Assembly (NCBI RefSeq): GCF_040253615.1
Contig: NZ_JBEJGY010000004.1
Span: 2,108,001-2,172,000, forward strand
Source: Streptomyces sp. Edi4
Lineage (GTDB): Bacteria; Actinomycetota; Actinomycetes; Streptomycetales; Streptomycetaceae
Direction of reading: 5' to 3'
DNA length: 64,000 nt
Within the stretch, counting starts at the first letter, position 1. Each line of letters starts with the position of its first letter. Positions 51,387 through 60,065 of the stretch are shown here, one piece after another. The notes beneath the pieces were generated by a model, which made no database searches, had not been told where the DNA came from, and was given only the letters and a program-made list of their open reading frames with translations. A program made the translations under genes and the position numbers.

Positions 51387-52486
51387 CCGCGCTCGACCTG
51401 ACCGGGCTGAGCGCCGGACCGGCCCAGGTGTGGGGCGGCATCCGGCTGGTGCCCCTGCTGCGCGCCGAGCCCGTGGCGGGGCTCCGGCTGCACCGGGAGG
51501 CGTACGGCAGCGGGGACTTCGCCACCGAGGACGTGCGCCTGAACGACGGCGCCCACTACACCTCCTACATCCCGCACGGCTTCGTGGCCGACTGGTCGGG
51601 CGAGGGCACGGCGGCGGCGTACGGCACGAGCCTGGGCGGCGCGGCGCCGGCGGGCCGGGTGGCGCTGCACCGGATGGCGAAGCGGCGGCCGGGCGACCGG
51701 CTGCGGTTCCTGCCGCTGCACCTGGCCCTCGAGGGCTATCTGGCGCTGCACTTCGGCGGGCCCTCGACGCTGTGGGACACCTGGTCGCGCGAGGCGCTGC
51801 GCTCCGGGCTCTCGCCGCGCGTCGAGAGCGCCTACCTCGGCGCGGACGTGCCCGGCCTCGCCGACGCGCTGCGCGTCTTCGAGATCCATCCGCGTCAGTG
51901 CGGCGTCCTGGTGTACGCGGCGGACGCGCTCGGCGCCGCCTTCGCGGTGCCGCACCCCGACGACTACCGGGCGCTGCACGCGACGCTGCTTCAGGATCTG
52001 TTCGGTGAGCTGATCCACCAGTACGCGCTCTTCGGCCGCCCGGCGGCGGAGTTCACCGCCCGCATCGAGGACCGTCACGTGCGCGGCACCGGCGATCTGC
52101 GCGCGGCGGTCCGCGCGCAGGAGCGGGCCTGGCGCGCGGCGCACGACACGGTGATGGCCGCCGAGCTGTACGCCACGTCGTACGCCTTCAGCCGGGTGTA
52201 CCGGATGGGCGGCTTCGACCTGTGGCGCTTCCTGCCGCCGTTCGAGCGCGGCGGCGCCGCCCAGCACATCGGTGAGGCCATCACCGACCGCAGGGGCCGG
52301 GTGGCGTACCTGAAGACGTTCCGCCTCTCCGAGAACCAGGTGCGGCGCGGTCATCTGCTGCGGAGTCTGGCCGCGCACGACTGGCATCTCGGACGATGCG
52401 CCCAGGCGCTGGGCACGCGGCCGGAGGAACTGACCAGGCGCATCCGCGACGCGGGCTTCGCGTCGCTCTTGCGGGAACGCGGGTAA
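51383..52486 (+). CDS. Unknown protein with C-terminal Fis-like helix-turn-helix, partner of the vWA protein
   Basis: 367 aa, GTG start overlapping the vWA stop. The N-terminal half has no motif I can name safely; the sequence recalls the ARPP-2 group of conflict-related domains in streptomycetes, from memory. The last 35 residues (HDWHLGRCAQALGTRPEELT, then RIRDAGFASLL) look like a Fis-type helix-turn-helix. Several His/Asp/Tyr residues (YTSYIPHGFVADW) could mark an active site. The next gene is glnII, and this stop overlaps its GlnR box. Confidence 0.65.
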   Translation: MTALDLTGLSAGPAQVWGGIRLVPLLRAEPVAGLRLHREAYGSGDFATEDVRLNDGAHYTSYIPHGFVADWSGEGTAAAYGTSLGGAAPAGRVALHRMAKRRPGDRLRFLPLHLALEGYLALHFGGPSTLWDTWSREALRSGLSPRVESAYLGADVPGLADALRVFEIHPRQCGVLVYAADALGAAFAVPHPDDYRALHATLLQDLFGELIHQYALFGRPAAEFTARIEDRHVRGTGDLRAAVRAQERAWRAAHDTVMAAELYATSYAFSRVYRMGGFDLWRFLPPFERGGAAQHIGEAITDRRGRVAYLKTFRLSENQVRRGHLLRSLAAHDWHLGRCAQALGTRPEELTRRIRDAGFASLLRERG

Positions 52487-52520
52487 CACCGGGTTCACAT
52501 ACGGGCAACGGACGGGAAAT
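52483..52520 (+). promoter_or_regulatory. GlnR box upstream of glnII, overlapping the preceding stop codon
   Basis: GTAAC-n6-TTCAC-n6-GCAAC-n6-GAAAT at exact 11-bp steps. The a-sites and last b-site match the GlnR consensus, the first b-site is weak. The first half-site contains the TAA of the upstream gene. Confidence 0.75.
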
Positions 52521-52590
52521 TTCGCCGTGTGAGGCTTGCCGCTCGGACAGCGGGCGACGCGGCGTGACAGGGCGCGGACACCCCGCGGCT

Positions 52591-52635
52591 CCCCCGCAGC
52601 CCCCGCAGCTCCCGCAGCTCCCGCAGCTCCCGCAA
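52591..52635 (+). repeat. Five 9-bp repeats in the glnII leader
   Basis: CCCCCGCAG twice, then CTCCCGCAG twice and CTCCCGCAA, ending at the ribosome site. It forms a C-rich, purine-poor leader that would be weakly structured. Confidence 0.9.
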
Positions 52636-52647
52636 AGGATGGCTTCC

Positions 52648-53688
52648 GTGACGTTCAAGGCCGAGTACATCTGGATCGACGGCACCGAGCCCACCGCCAA
52701 GCTCCGCTCCAAGACGAAGATCATGGCCGGTTCGCCGGCCGGCGTCGAGGAGCTGCCGCTGTGGGGCTTCGACGGGTCGAGCACCAACCAGGCCGAGGGC
52801 CACGCGTCCGACCGCGTGCTCAAGCCCGTCTTCTCCTGCCAGGACCCGATCCGCGGCGGCGAGAACATACTGGTCCTGTGCGAGGTCTTCGACATCGACG
52901 GGACGCCGCACGCCTCCAACACCCGCGCGCTGCTGCGTCCGGTGGCCGAGCGCTTCGCGGCGCAGGAGGCGATCTTCGGCATCGAGCAGGAGTACACGTT
53001 CTTCGACGGCGCCCGCCCCCTCGGCTTCCCCGTGAACGGCTTCCCGGCCGCGCAGGGCGGCTACTACTGCGGTGTCGGCGCCGATGAGATCTTCGGCCGC
53101 GAGATCGTCGAGAAGCACCTCGACCACTGCCTGGCCGCGGGTCTCAGCATCTCGGGCATCAACGCCGAGGTGATGCCGGGCCAGTGGGAGTTCCAGGTCG
53201 GCCCGGTCGGCCCCCTGGAGGTCTCCGACCAGCTGTGGATCGCCCGCTGGCTGCTGTACCGCACCGCCGAGGACTTCGACGTGTCGGCGACCCTCGACCC
53301 CAAGCCGGTCAAGGGCGACTGGAACGGCGCGGGCGCGCACACCAACTTCTCCACCAGGGCGATGCGCGAGGGCGACCGCAGCTGGGACGCGATCATCACC
53401 GCGTGCGAGGCGCTGGGCGAGGGCTCCAAGCCGATGGACCACGTGAAGAACTACGGCGCGGGCATCGACGACCGGCTGACCGGTCTGCACGAGACGGCCC
53501 CCTGGGACCAGTACAAGTACGGCGTCTCGGACCGCGGCGCCTCGGTGCGCATCCCGTGGCAGGTCGAGGTGGACAAGAAGGGCTACATCGAGGACCGGCG
53601 CCCCAACGCCAACGTCGACCCGTATGTGGTGACCCGGCTCATCGTCGACACCTGCTGCGCCGGCCTGGAGAAGGCCGGCCAGGCCTGA
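52648..53688 (+). CDS. glnII: Glutamine synthetase type II (eukaryotic type)
   Basis: 346 aa from GTG 52648, which has AAAGGA 8 nt upstream; an ATG at 52639 adds three residues. KAEYIWIDGTEPTAKLRSKT opens the family, with WGFDGSSTNQAEG, FGIEQEYTFF and WNGAGAHTNFSTRAMR carrying metal and nucleotide ligands. GSII is an octamer, not adenylylated, used by streptomycetes in nitrogen starvation. A GlnR box precedes it. Confidence 0.97.
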   Translation: MTFKAEYIWIDGTEPTAKLRSKTKIMAGSPAGVEELPLWGFDGSSTNQAEGHASDRVLKPVFSCQDPIRGGENILVLCEVFDIDGTPHASNTRALLRPVAERFAAQEAIFGIEQEYTFFDGARPLGFPVNGFPAAQGGYYCGVGADEIFGREIVEKHLDHCLAAGLSISGINAEVMPGQWEFQVGPVGPLEVSDQLWIARWLLYRTAEDFDVSATLDPKPVKGDWNGAGAHTNFSTRAMREGDRSWDAIITACEALGEGSKPMDHVKNYGAGIDDRLTGLHETAPWDQYKYGVSDRGASVRIPWQVEVDKKGYIEDRRPNANVDPYVVTRLIVDTCCAGLEKAGQA

Positions 53689-53719
53689 TCCCCACGGCCG
53701 TACGAACGCGGGCGCGGCC

Positions 53720-53791
53720 GGCCCCGCGCCGCCGCCGCGCCCCGGCCCCGCGCCGCCGCCGTGCCCCGGCCCCGCGCCGCCGCCGTGCCCC
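53720..53791 (+). repeat. Three copies of a 24-bp GC repeat after glnII
   Basis: GGCCCCGCGCCGCCGCCG plus 6 nt repeats at 53720, 53744 and 53768, differing at one position. It lies in the 291-bp gap before a small ORF. Confidence 0.9.
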
Positions 53792-53979
53792 GGCCGCACT
53801 CCGCCCCCCCGGTCAACTGGGCGCCCGCGCCCCGGCGGTGGCGCCCTTCGCCGTGTCCCCGCCCGGCCCGCGCCCCCCTCGGTGCGGAGCGCATGATTCC
53901 GGTGACGCTGTGCCAGCGGTACGTGCCAGTCCGTGGGAGGGGCTGCTGCGCGGGCCGGTCCGTCTGGTTGAATGGGCCC

Positions 53980-54099
53980 ATGTCCAGCTTCCAGAACTCC
54001 GTGACGGGTCGCAGCGACCTCGAGCCGTTCTGGCCGTCCCGCCAGGACCACGACTTCGACCGGGTGTGTTGCCGCGCGAGGAACGCGCCGGCCCTCTAA
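53980..54099 (+). CDS. Small 39-residue ORF upstream of the winged-helix gene
   Basis: ATG 53980 to TAA 54097. It reads MSSFQNSVTGRSD, then FWPSRQDHDFDRVCCRARN and a short end. The ribosome site is weak. The CC pair and the Arg-rich end suggest a leader peptide or a small metal/redox peptide, and it sits 87 nt before the next gene. I believe similar short peptides occur upstream of this gene in related strains, but could not check. Confidence 0.45.
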   Translation: MSSFQNSVTGRSDLEPFWPSRQDHDFDRVCCRARNAPAL

Positions 54100-54186
54100 C
54101 GCCTCGATCCACTCCAGGCCTTCGGCCCGCGCGCACCGACGTACGTCCCCCGTTGACGACACCCCGCGCGAAAGAGCTGACCTCTC

Positions 54187-54771
54187 ATGGCGAACACCCA
54201 TACCTCCCCGGCCCCCGAAGCCACCGCCCCGCTGCCGCTCGGCCGCCACCGCCTGCGGGCCGTGGACCGCGACGAGGTGGCCGGGCCCGGCGCCGGCCAG
54301 GTCCTCGACTTCCTGCCGCCGGGCGCCACTTGGCTGCCCGCGCCCCAGCACTCTCTGCCCGCGCTGCCGGGCCGCCCGCCGATGGTGGGCTACCTCGTGC
54401 TCGTCCCCGCCGACCAGCGGGCCCCGGTGCTCACCAGGGCGCCCGAGCCCCTGACGCCCGCGCCGGCCGGGCCCTCCACCGCGGGCGGTGACGCGCTCGT
54501 ACGCATCGACTCCGCGCGCCGCACCGCCGAGGTGGACGGCCGCCAACTCGACCTCACCTACCTGGAGTTCGAGCTCCTGGCCCACTTTGTGGCACACCCC
54601 CACCGGGTGCACACCCGCGACCAGCTGGTGAGCACCGTGTGGGGCTACGGGCACGTCGGCGACGGCCGCACCGTGGACGTCCACGTGGCGCGGCTGCGGC
54701 GCAAGCTGGGCGCCGAGCACCGGGGGGCGATCCAGACGGTGCGGCGCGTGGGGTACAAGTACGCGCCCTGA
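54187..54771 (+). CDS. Winged-helix DNA-binding protein (OmpR/PhoB type), no receiver domain
   Basis: 194 aa. The C-terminal winged helix reads LDLTYLEFELLAHFVAHP, then TVWGYGHVGDGRTVDVHVARL and TVRRVGYKYAP (about residues 100-194), the OmpR/PhoB trans-activating domain. The N-terminal half is Pro/Ala-rich and is not a receiver; it lacks the phospho-Asp pocket. It must therefore be activated in another way. A two-component system follows 144 nt downstream. Confidence 0.88.
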   Translation: MANTHTSPAPEATAPLPLGRHRLRAVDRDEVAGPGAGQVLDFLPPGATWLPAPQHSLPALPGRPPMVGYLVLVPADQRAPVLTRAPEPLTPAPAGPSTAGGDALVRIDSARRTAEVDGRQLDLTYLEFELLAHFVAHPHRVHTRDQLVSTVWGYGHVGDGRTVDVHVARLRRKLGAEHRGAIQTVRRVGYKYAP

Positions 54772-54915
54772 TCCGCGCCCCGCCCGAGCCCCGTCCGCAC
54801 GGTGGTGCCGGCACCACCGTGCGGACGGGGGCGAAACCCCGTGACCCGCGCCGCGGCATGCGGCAACACTGGGGGCCGGACCACCGGCACCAGCGGAACG
54901 GGAAACGGGGCAACG

Positions 54916-56181
54916 ATGGCGGCGAGCAAGGCACGGGACGCGTTCTCGGCGGGGGTGCGGGGGCTTGCGCTCGCCCCCATCGCGCTGGTGGGGTCGCTCC
55001 TGCTGTTCATCCTGAGCGTCGTCGCGATCGCCCTCATACCGGCCGGCGTCGGCGTGTTCACCCTCCCGTGGGCCCTCCGGGGCGTGCGGGCCCACGCCGA
55101 GCGCCGCACGAACCTGGCCCTGCGCTGGAGCGGCGTACGGATCCCGCCGCCCCGTCCGGCCGCACCGGCCCGCCCGGGCCTCGCGGGCCCGTTCCTGCGG
55201 TGCGCCGCGCTCCTGCGCGACGGCGCCACCTGGCGCGCTCTGCGCTGGCTGCTCGCCGACATGACGGCCGGGTTCCTCACCGCGATCCTGCCGGCCGTCC
55301 TGCTCCTGTACGTGGTGTACGGCTGGGCCATCGCGCTCGGCGCCTGGCGGCCGCTCGCCGGCGCGGGCGGCGTCTGGTTCCTGTTCGTGCACGTCACCGA
55401 CCGCGCGAGCGGTTACGCGGCGGCGGCGCTCGGGACCGCGATCTGCGTGCTCGGCGTGTTCGTCGGACCGGCCCTGCTGCGCGGCCACTTCCGGCTCACC
55501 CGCGCGCTGCTCGCCCCCTCCCGCGAGATTGAACTGGAGCGGCGCGTGGACCGCCTGACCGAGACGCGGCACGACGCCGTGGACGCCTCGGCGGCCGAAC
55601 TGCGCCGCATCGAGCGGGACTTGCACGACGGGGCGCAGGCCCGCCTGGTCGCCATGGGCATGGACCTGGGCGTCGTCGAAGCGCTCATCGAGAAGGACCC
55701 GCAGCAGGCCAGGCGTCTGGTCGCCACGGCCCGCGCCGCCTCCGCCGAGGCCCTGACCGAGCTGCGCGATCTGGTGCGCGGCATCCATCCGCCGGTGCTC
55801 GCCGAGCGCGGACTGCCCGACGCGGTCCGGGCGCTCGCGCTGCGCCTGCCGGTGCCGACCGAGGTGACGGTGGATGTGCCGCACGGCGCGCGCGCCGAGG
55901 CGCCGGTGGAGTCGGCGGCGTACTTCGCGGTCAGCGAGCTGCTGACCAACGCCGTCAAGCACGCGGGGGCCGACCGACTGTGGGTCGATGTGTCGTACGC
56001 AAGGGGCGCGCTGCGGGTGCTGGTCGGTGACAATGGCGGGGGCGGCGCGAAGGCCGGGGCGGGCGGTGGCCTGAGCGGGGTGGAGCGGCGGCTCGGCACC
56101 TTCGACGGCGTCCTGGCCGTCAGCAGTCCCGTCGGCGGCCCCACTGTGGTGACGATGGAGATCCCGTGCGCGTTGTCCTAG
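54916..56181 (+). CDS. Two-component sensor histidine kinase, NarL-partner type
   Basis: 421 aa. The N-terminal region holds about four membrane helices (roughly 20-55, 115-150, 165-190). ELRRIERDLHDGAQARLVAM carries the phospho-accepting His237; SELLTNAVKHA is the N-box; VGDNGGGG the G-box. The family is the DesK/HisKA_3 group with a sensor domain resembling those sensing cell-wall stress. The response regulator follows with a 16-bp overlap. Ligand unknown. Confidence 0.93.
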   Translation: MAASKARDAFSAGVRGLALAPIALVGSLLLFILSVVAIALIPAGVGVFTLPWALRGVRAHAERRTNLALRWSGVRIPPPRPAAPARPGLAGPFLRCAALLRDGATWRALRWLLADMTAGFLTAILPAVLLLYVVYGWAIALGAWRPLAGAGGVWFLFVHVTDRASGYAAAALGTAICVLGVFVGPALLRGHFRLTRALLAPSREIELERRVDRLTETRHDAVDASAAELRRIERDLHDGAQARLVAMGMDLGVVEALIEKDPQQARRLVATARAASAEALTELRDLVRGIHPPVLAERGLPDAVRALALRLPVPTEVTVDVPHGARAEAPVESAAYFAVSELLTNAVKHAGADRLWVDVSYARGALRVLVGDNGGGGAKAGAGGGLSGVERRLGTFDGVLAVSSPVGGPTVVTMEIPCALS

Positions 56182-56813
56182 CCGAAGACCTGTTCCTGCT
56201 GCGCGACGGTCTCGTCCGGATGCTGGAGGCCTTCAGTTTTGAGATCCTTGCCGCCGTGGAGAGCGGGCCGGAGCTGACCCGGGCCCTGTCCGAGCTCACG
56301 CCGGACGTCGCGATCGTCGACGTGCGGCTGCCGCCCTCGCACACCGACGAAGGCCTCCAGTGCGCGCTCGCCGCCCGCCGCGCCCGGCCCGGCCTGCCGG
56401 TGCTCGTCCTGTCCCAGCACGTGGAGCAGCTGTACGCGCGCGAGCTCCTGGCCGACGGCACCGGCGGGGTGGGCTACCTGCTCAAGGACCGGGTGTTCGA
56501 CGCGGAGCAGTTCATCGACGCGGTGCGCCGGGTGGCGGGCGGCGGCACCGCGATGGACCCGCAGGTGATCCAGCAGTTGCTGGCGCGCCGCGAGCGCGAC
56601 CGGCCGCTAGGGATGCTCACGCCGCGCGAGCGGGAGGTCATGGAGCTGATGGCGCAGGGCCGCTCGAACACGGCGATAGCCGAGCGCCTCGTGGTCACCG
56701 AGCGGGCCGTCGCCAAGCACACCTCCAACATCTTCGCGAAGCTGGGCCTGCCGGTCTCCGACGACGACAACCGCAGGGTGCTCGCGGTGCTCGCCCATCT
56801 CGACCGGGGCTGA
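56166..56813 (+). CDS. LuxR-type response regulator
   Basis: 215 aa, GTG start inside the kinase gene. Receiver: VVLAEDLFLLRDG, phospho-Asp52 in IVDVRLPP, Lys in GYLLKDRV. Output HTH: LTPREREVMELMAQGRSN and TERAVAKHTSNIFAKLGLP. Partner of the kinase just upstream. It lacks an adjoining ABC transporter, so the target is not evident. Confidence 0.95.
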   Translation: MRVVLAEDLFLLRDGLVRMLEAFSFEILAAVESGPELTRALSELTPDVAIVDVRLPPSHTDEGLQCALAARRARPGLPVLVLSQHVEQLYARELLADGTGGVGYLLKDRVFDAEQFIDAVRRVAGGGTAMDPQVIQQLLARRERDRPLGMLTPREREVMELMAQGRSNTAIAERLVVTERAVAKHTSNIFAKLGLPVSDDDNRRVLAVLAHLDRG

Positions 56814-56866
56814 GGCGGGCCCGGGCGGCGGGGCGGCGGGGTCGTTCCGGGTTAGCCTGGCACACA

Positions 56867-58021
56867 ATGAACCGCATGATCACGCCCTGGGGCGAGCACG
56901 ACCTGACCCGATTCCCCGAAGACCCCCGCGACCCGCTGCGGGCCTGGGACGCCGCCGACGAGTATCTGCTGCGCCACCTCGCCGAGACCGGGGGCGTGGA
57001 CCCGGCGGGGAGTGTCGTCGTCATCGGCGACCGCTGGGGCGCGCTCACGACGGCGCTCGCCGCGCACCACCCGGCCCAGATCAGCGACTCCTTCCTGGCG
57101 CAGGAGGCGACCCGCGCCAATGTGGCACGGGCCGGCTTCGCGCCGGATTCCGTACGGCTGCTTTCGACCCGGGACGAGGTGCCCGGGCAGGTCGACGTGC
57201 TGCTCGTACGCGTACCCAAGAGCCTGGGTCTCCTGGAGGACCAGCTGCACCGGATCGCGCCCTCGGTGCACGCCGGTACGGTCGTGCTCGGCACCGGCAT
57301 GGTCAAGGAGATCCACACCTCGACGCTGAACCTGTTCGAGCGGATCCTGGGCCCGACGAAGACCTCGCTGGCCGAGAAGAAGGCCCGGCTGATCTTCACC
57401 ACGCCGGATCCGGAGCTCGCCAGGCCCCGCAATCCCTGGCCCCTGACGTACTCCCTTGAGCTGGGCATCGGCCCCGCATCCGGGCTCGCGGTGACCAATC
57501 ACGCCGGGGTGTTCTGCGCCGACCGCCTCGACATCGGCACCCGCTTCCTGCTCCAGCACCTGCCCGAGCGCACGGGTCCCGACCGGGTGGTGGACCTGGG
57601 CTGCGGCAACGGCATCGTGGGGACGGCGGCGGCGCTCGCCAACCCCGAGGCGCACGTCACCTTCGCCGACGAGTCGCATCCCGCCATGGCGTCGGCGAAG
57701 GCCACGTTCCGGATGTGCGCGGGGTCCGCGCGGGAGGCCGATTTCCACCTCGGTGACGGGCTCGCCGCGTTCGAGCCGGGCACGGCCGACCTGGTCCTGA
57801 ACAACCCGCCCTTCCACACCCACCAGACCACGACGGACCGCACCTCGACGCGCATGTTCGCCGACGCCCGCACCGCGCTGCGTGACGGCGGTGAGCTGTG
57901 GGTGGTGGGCAACCGCCATCTGGGCTACCACGAGAAGCTGCGCCGCATGTTCGGCACCTGTGAACTGGTCGCCTCCGACCCGAAGTTCGTAGTGCTGCGG
58001 GCGGTGAAGCGGGCGCGCTGA
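56867..58021 (+). CDS. RsmC/RlmG-type rRNA guanine-N2 methyltransferase
   Basis: 384 aa. A two-domain protein: an N-terminal degenerate SAM fold and a C-terminal methyltransferase with VVDLGCGNGIVG (motif I) and VLNNPPFHTHQ (catalytic NPPF). RsmC acts on 16S G1207 and RlmG on 23S G1835; which one cannot be decided. ATG 56867 lies 8 nt after TAGCCT, so it may be leaderless. Confidence 0.92.
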   Translation: MNRMITPWGEHDLTRFPEDPRDPLRAWDAADEYLLRHLAETGGVDPAGSVVVIGDRWGALTTALAAHHPAQISDSFLAQEATRANVARAGFAPDSVRLLSTRDEVPGQVDVLLVRVPKSLGLLEDQLHRIAPSVHAGTVVLGTGMVKEIHTSTLNLFERILGPTKTSLAEKKARLIFTTPDPELARPRNPWPLTYSLELGIGPASGLAVTNHAGVFCADRLDIGTRFLLQHLPERTGPDRVVDLGCGNGIVGTAAALANPEAHVTFADESHPAMASAKATFRMCAGSAREADFHLGDGLAAFEPGTADLVLNNPPFHTHQTTTDRTSTRMFADARTALRDGGELWVVGNRHLGYHEKLRRMFGTCELVASDPKFVVLRAVKRAR

Positions 58022-58118
58022 CGCCGACGGCGGCCCAACTCCCCTGGATCTCCTGAGGCGTTGAACGCCTCACGCCTCACAGCCGTATGGAACTGCGCGC
58101 TTCGAGCGAAGGAGTTCC

Positions 58119-59516
58119 ATGGGACGCATCGCACGCTCATCCCGAAAACGTCCGGCCCTCCCCCGCCGGATGATGCTGGCCGCCGCCGCCCTCCTTCTGG
58201 GCGGTGGTGGGCTCGCCGCGGTCAATGTCTACGCCTCCGCCAGCGAGAGCGGCCCCCCGGGCGGCTCGGGGTCCGGGTCCGGCATGGCGCGGATGCGGAT
58301 GGTGTCGACCATCGACTGCCCCGACGTGGGCGAGGCGCTGGCCACGGTGCCCGAGACGGCCAAGTCCCGCGTGGGCCGCCAGCTCGCGGCCCTGGACACG
58401 CAGATCACCGACGCGTACACGACGTTCGCCGACAACCAGGACCGGATCCAGCGCGATCCCTCTCTCGCGGACAGCATGGTGCTCGCCCCGCTCAAGAAGC
58501 AGCGGACCGCTTCCATCGGGCAGATCGCCGACACCACTGGAGAGCCGACCCTCAAGGACCGGGGGCTGGCCGCCTGCACGATGCGGGCCGACGACGCCCG
58601 TACCGGCCCGGCGCCCGCCCTCGCCGCCTCGGGCCCCGCGCGGAGCGACTTCGTCGACATCCGCTCGGTGCGGCCCGACGCCCCCGCGCCCGCGCCCGGG
58701 CGCGCCGCCTCGACCGGCACCTTCACCAGCGACTGCGGGCGCAACCAGAACGCCAAGCGCAACCCCGACAACGTGATCGTCGCGCCGGGTGTGAGCAACG
58801 GCGCCCACCACACCCACGACTACGTCGGCAACCAGGCGACCGACGCGTTCTCCAGCGACGCCGACCTCGCCAGGGGCGCCACCAGCTGCCGCGACCAGGG
58901 CGACAGGTCCACCTACTACTGGCCGGTCGTGCGGGTCCTGAACCAGGGCAACGACGCCGACGCGCGGGCCGACGGCGGCGGCAAGGACCGCAACGTCGGA
59001 AAGATCCAGACCCCGGCGCAGGCCACGATCACCTATGTCGGATCCCCGGTGAGCAAGGTCACCGCGATGCCGCGCTTCCTGCGGATCATCACGGGCGACG
59101 CCAAGGCGTTCACCAATGGCAACGCCAACGCCAATGCCTCCTGGAGCTGCACCGGCTTCGAGAACCGCCAGCTCAAGGACAAGTATCCGCTGTGTCCGCA
59201 GGGCAGCGAGGTGGTGCGCACCTTCAAGTTCCAGAGCTGCTGGGACGGGCGCGACACCGACAGCGCCAACCACCGCACCCATGTGGCCTTCGCCGACAAG
59301 CGGGGCGCCTGCCCCGCCGGGTTCAGGGCGATCCCCCAACTCGTGCAGCGCATCGTCTACGACGTGCCCGCCAAGGCCGGCGCCTTCGCCGTGGACTCGT
59401 TTCCCGAGCAGCTGCACAAGCCGGTCACCGATCACGGTGACTTCATCGACGTCTTCAGCGATCAGCTGATGGGGAAGGTGGTGAACTGCATCAACACGGG
59501 GCGCACCTGCGCCTGA
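58119..59516 (+). CDS. DUF1996 secreted protein
   Basis: 465 aa, GAAGGAG before ATG. A signal-anchor at about 16-42 (basic start, then hydrophobic) precedes a low-complexity stretch. The DUF1996 domain (about 195-460) has FTSDCGRNQNAKRNPDNV, HHTHDYVGN and SCWDGRDTDSANHRTHV, with paired Cys. Relatives in fungi and actinobacteria are secreted, with uncertain role; the repeated His/Asp suggest metal or carbohydrate binding. Confidence 0.9.
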   Translation: MGRIARSSRKRPALPRRMMLAAAALLLGGGGLAAVNVYASASESGPPGGSGSGSGMARMRMVSTIDCPDVGEALATVPETAKSRVGRQLAALDTQITDAYTTFADNQDRIQRDPSLADSMVLAPLKKQRTASIGQIADTTGEPTLKDRGLAACTMRADDARTGPAPALAASGPARSDFVDIRSVRPDAPAPAPGRAASTGTFTSDCGRNQNAKRNPDNVIVAPGVSNGAHHTHDYVGNQATDAFSSDADLARGATSCRDQGDRSTYYWPVVRVLNQGNDADARADGGGKDRNVGKIQTPAQATITYVGSPVSKVTAMPRFLRIITGDAKAFTNGNANANASWSCTGFENRQLKDKYPLCPQGSEVVRTFKFQSCWDGRDTDSANHRTHVAFADKRGACPAGFRAIPQLVQRIVYDVPAKAGAFAVDSFPEQLHKPVTDHGDFIDVFSDQLMGKVVNCINTGRTCA

Positions 59517-59568
59517 TATCCCGCGCGCGAGCGCGAAAGAGGCACCTGCCGCGGCGCGGCCGGGCCGG

Positions 59569-59967
59569 TCAGTGTCCGTCATGCCCGGAATGCACGTCCC
59601 CGGTCTCGACACTGCCACCGAGCCGGCCGCGCAGTGCCGTGACCACCGAAGGACCGCCGACCGCCACCCACCTGCGCCCGACCAGGTAGACCCCGCCGTA
59701 GTCCTTCGCCTCGTTGATCCATTCGCGCTGGCCCCGGTCGGTGGCGAAGGTGGCGAGCACGTAACGGCCGTCCCCGGTGGCGCAGTTGGCCTGGCGCAGC
59801 TCCGCCGAGTCGGTGGACAGGACCGGGTGGCAGGCGGCCCGCGCGGCCAGCTGCTCCAGGGTGCCGGTCGCGGGCTTCGGCTCGTGCGGCGCCGACGACG
59901 TACCGCAGCCGCTCATCACGACGGCGGCCACCACCACCCCAAGGACCACTCGTGCTTCATTGCGCAT
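59569..59967 (-). CDS. Small lipoprotein
   Basis: 132 aa from ATG 59967. A short hydrophobic stretch ends in the lipobox VMSGC, so it is lipid anchored outside the cell. The mature domain (about 35-120) has two Cys (ACHPV, ANCAT) likely in a disulfide, and FATDRGQREWINEAKDYGG. No family is recognised. It is convergent with the DUF1996 gene and divergent from a rhomboid-like gene. Confidence 0.85.
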   Translation of the reverse strand: MRNEARVVLGVVVAAVVMSGCGTSSAPHEPKPATGTLEQLAARAACHPVLSTDSAELRQANCATGDGRYVLATFATDRGQREWINEAKDYGGVYLVGRRWVAVGGPSVVTALRGRLGGSVETGDVHSGHDGH

Positions 59968-60065
59968 CACCCCATCCTGCACCCAACTCCCGTAAAAACA
60001 AGGGGAGTTGGCAACAGTGCCCGGGCGGCCGCACACGTCGGCCGCCGATGACCGATCATGGACGC

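Noticed and set aside
49965..52486. Calling the vWA operon a known anti-phage system.
   Set aside because: No nuclease, NTPase or toxin domain is seen, so defence is only a hypothesis.
52495..55962. A 1155-codon minus-strand frame across glnII and the kinase.
   Set aside because: Antisense to glnII with its full signatures; composition is low-complexity Arg/Gly/Ala.
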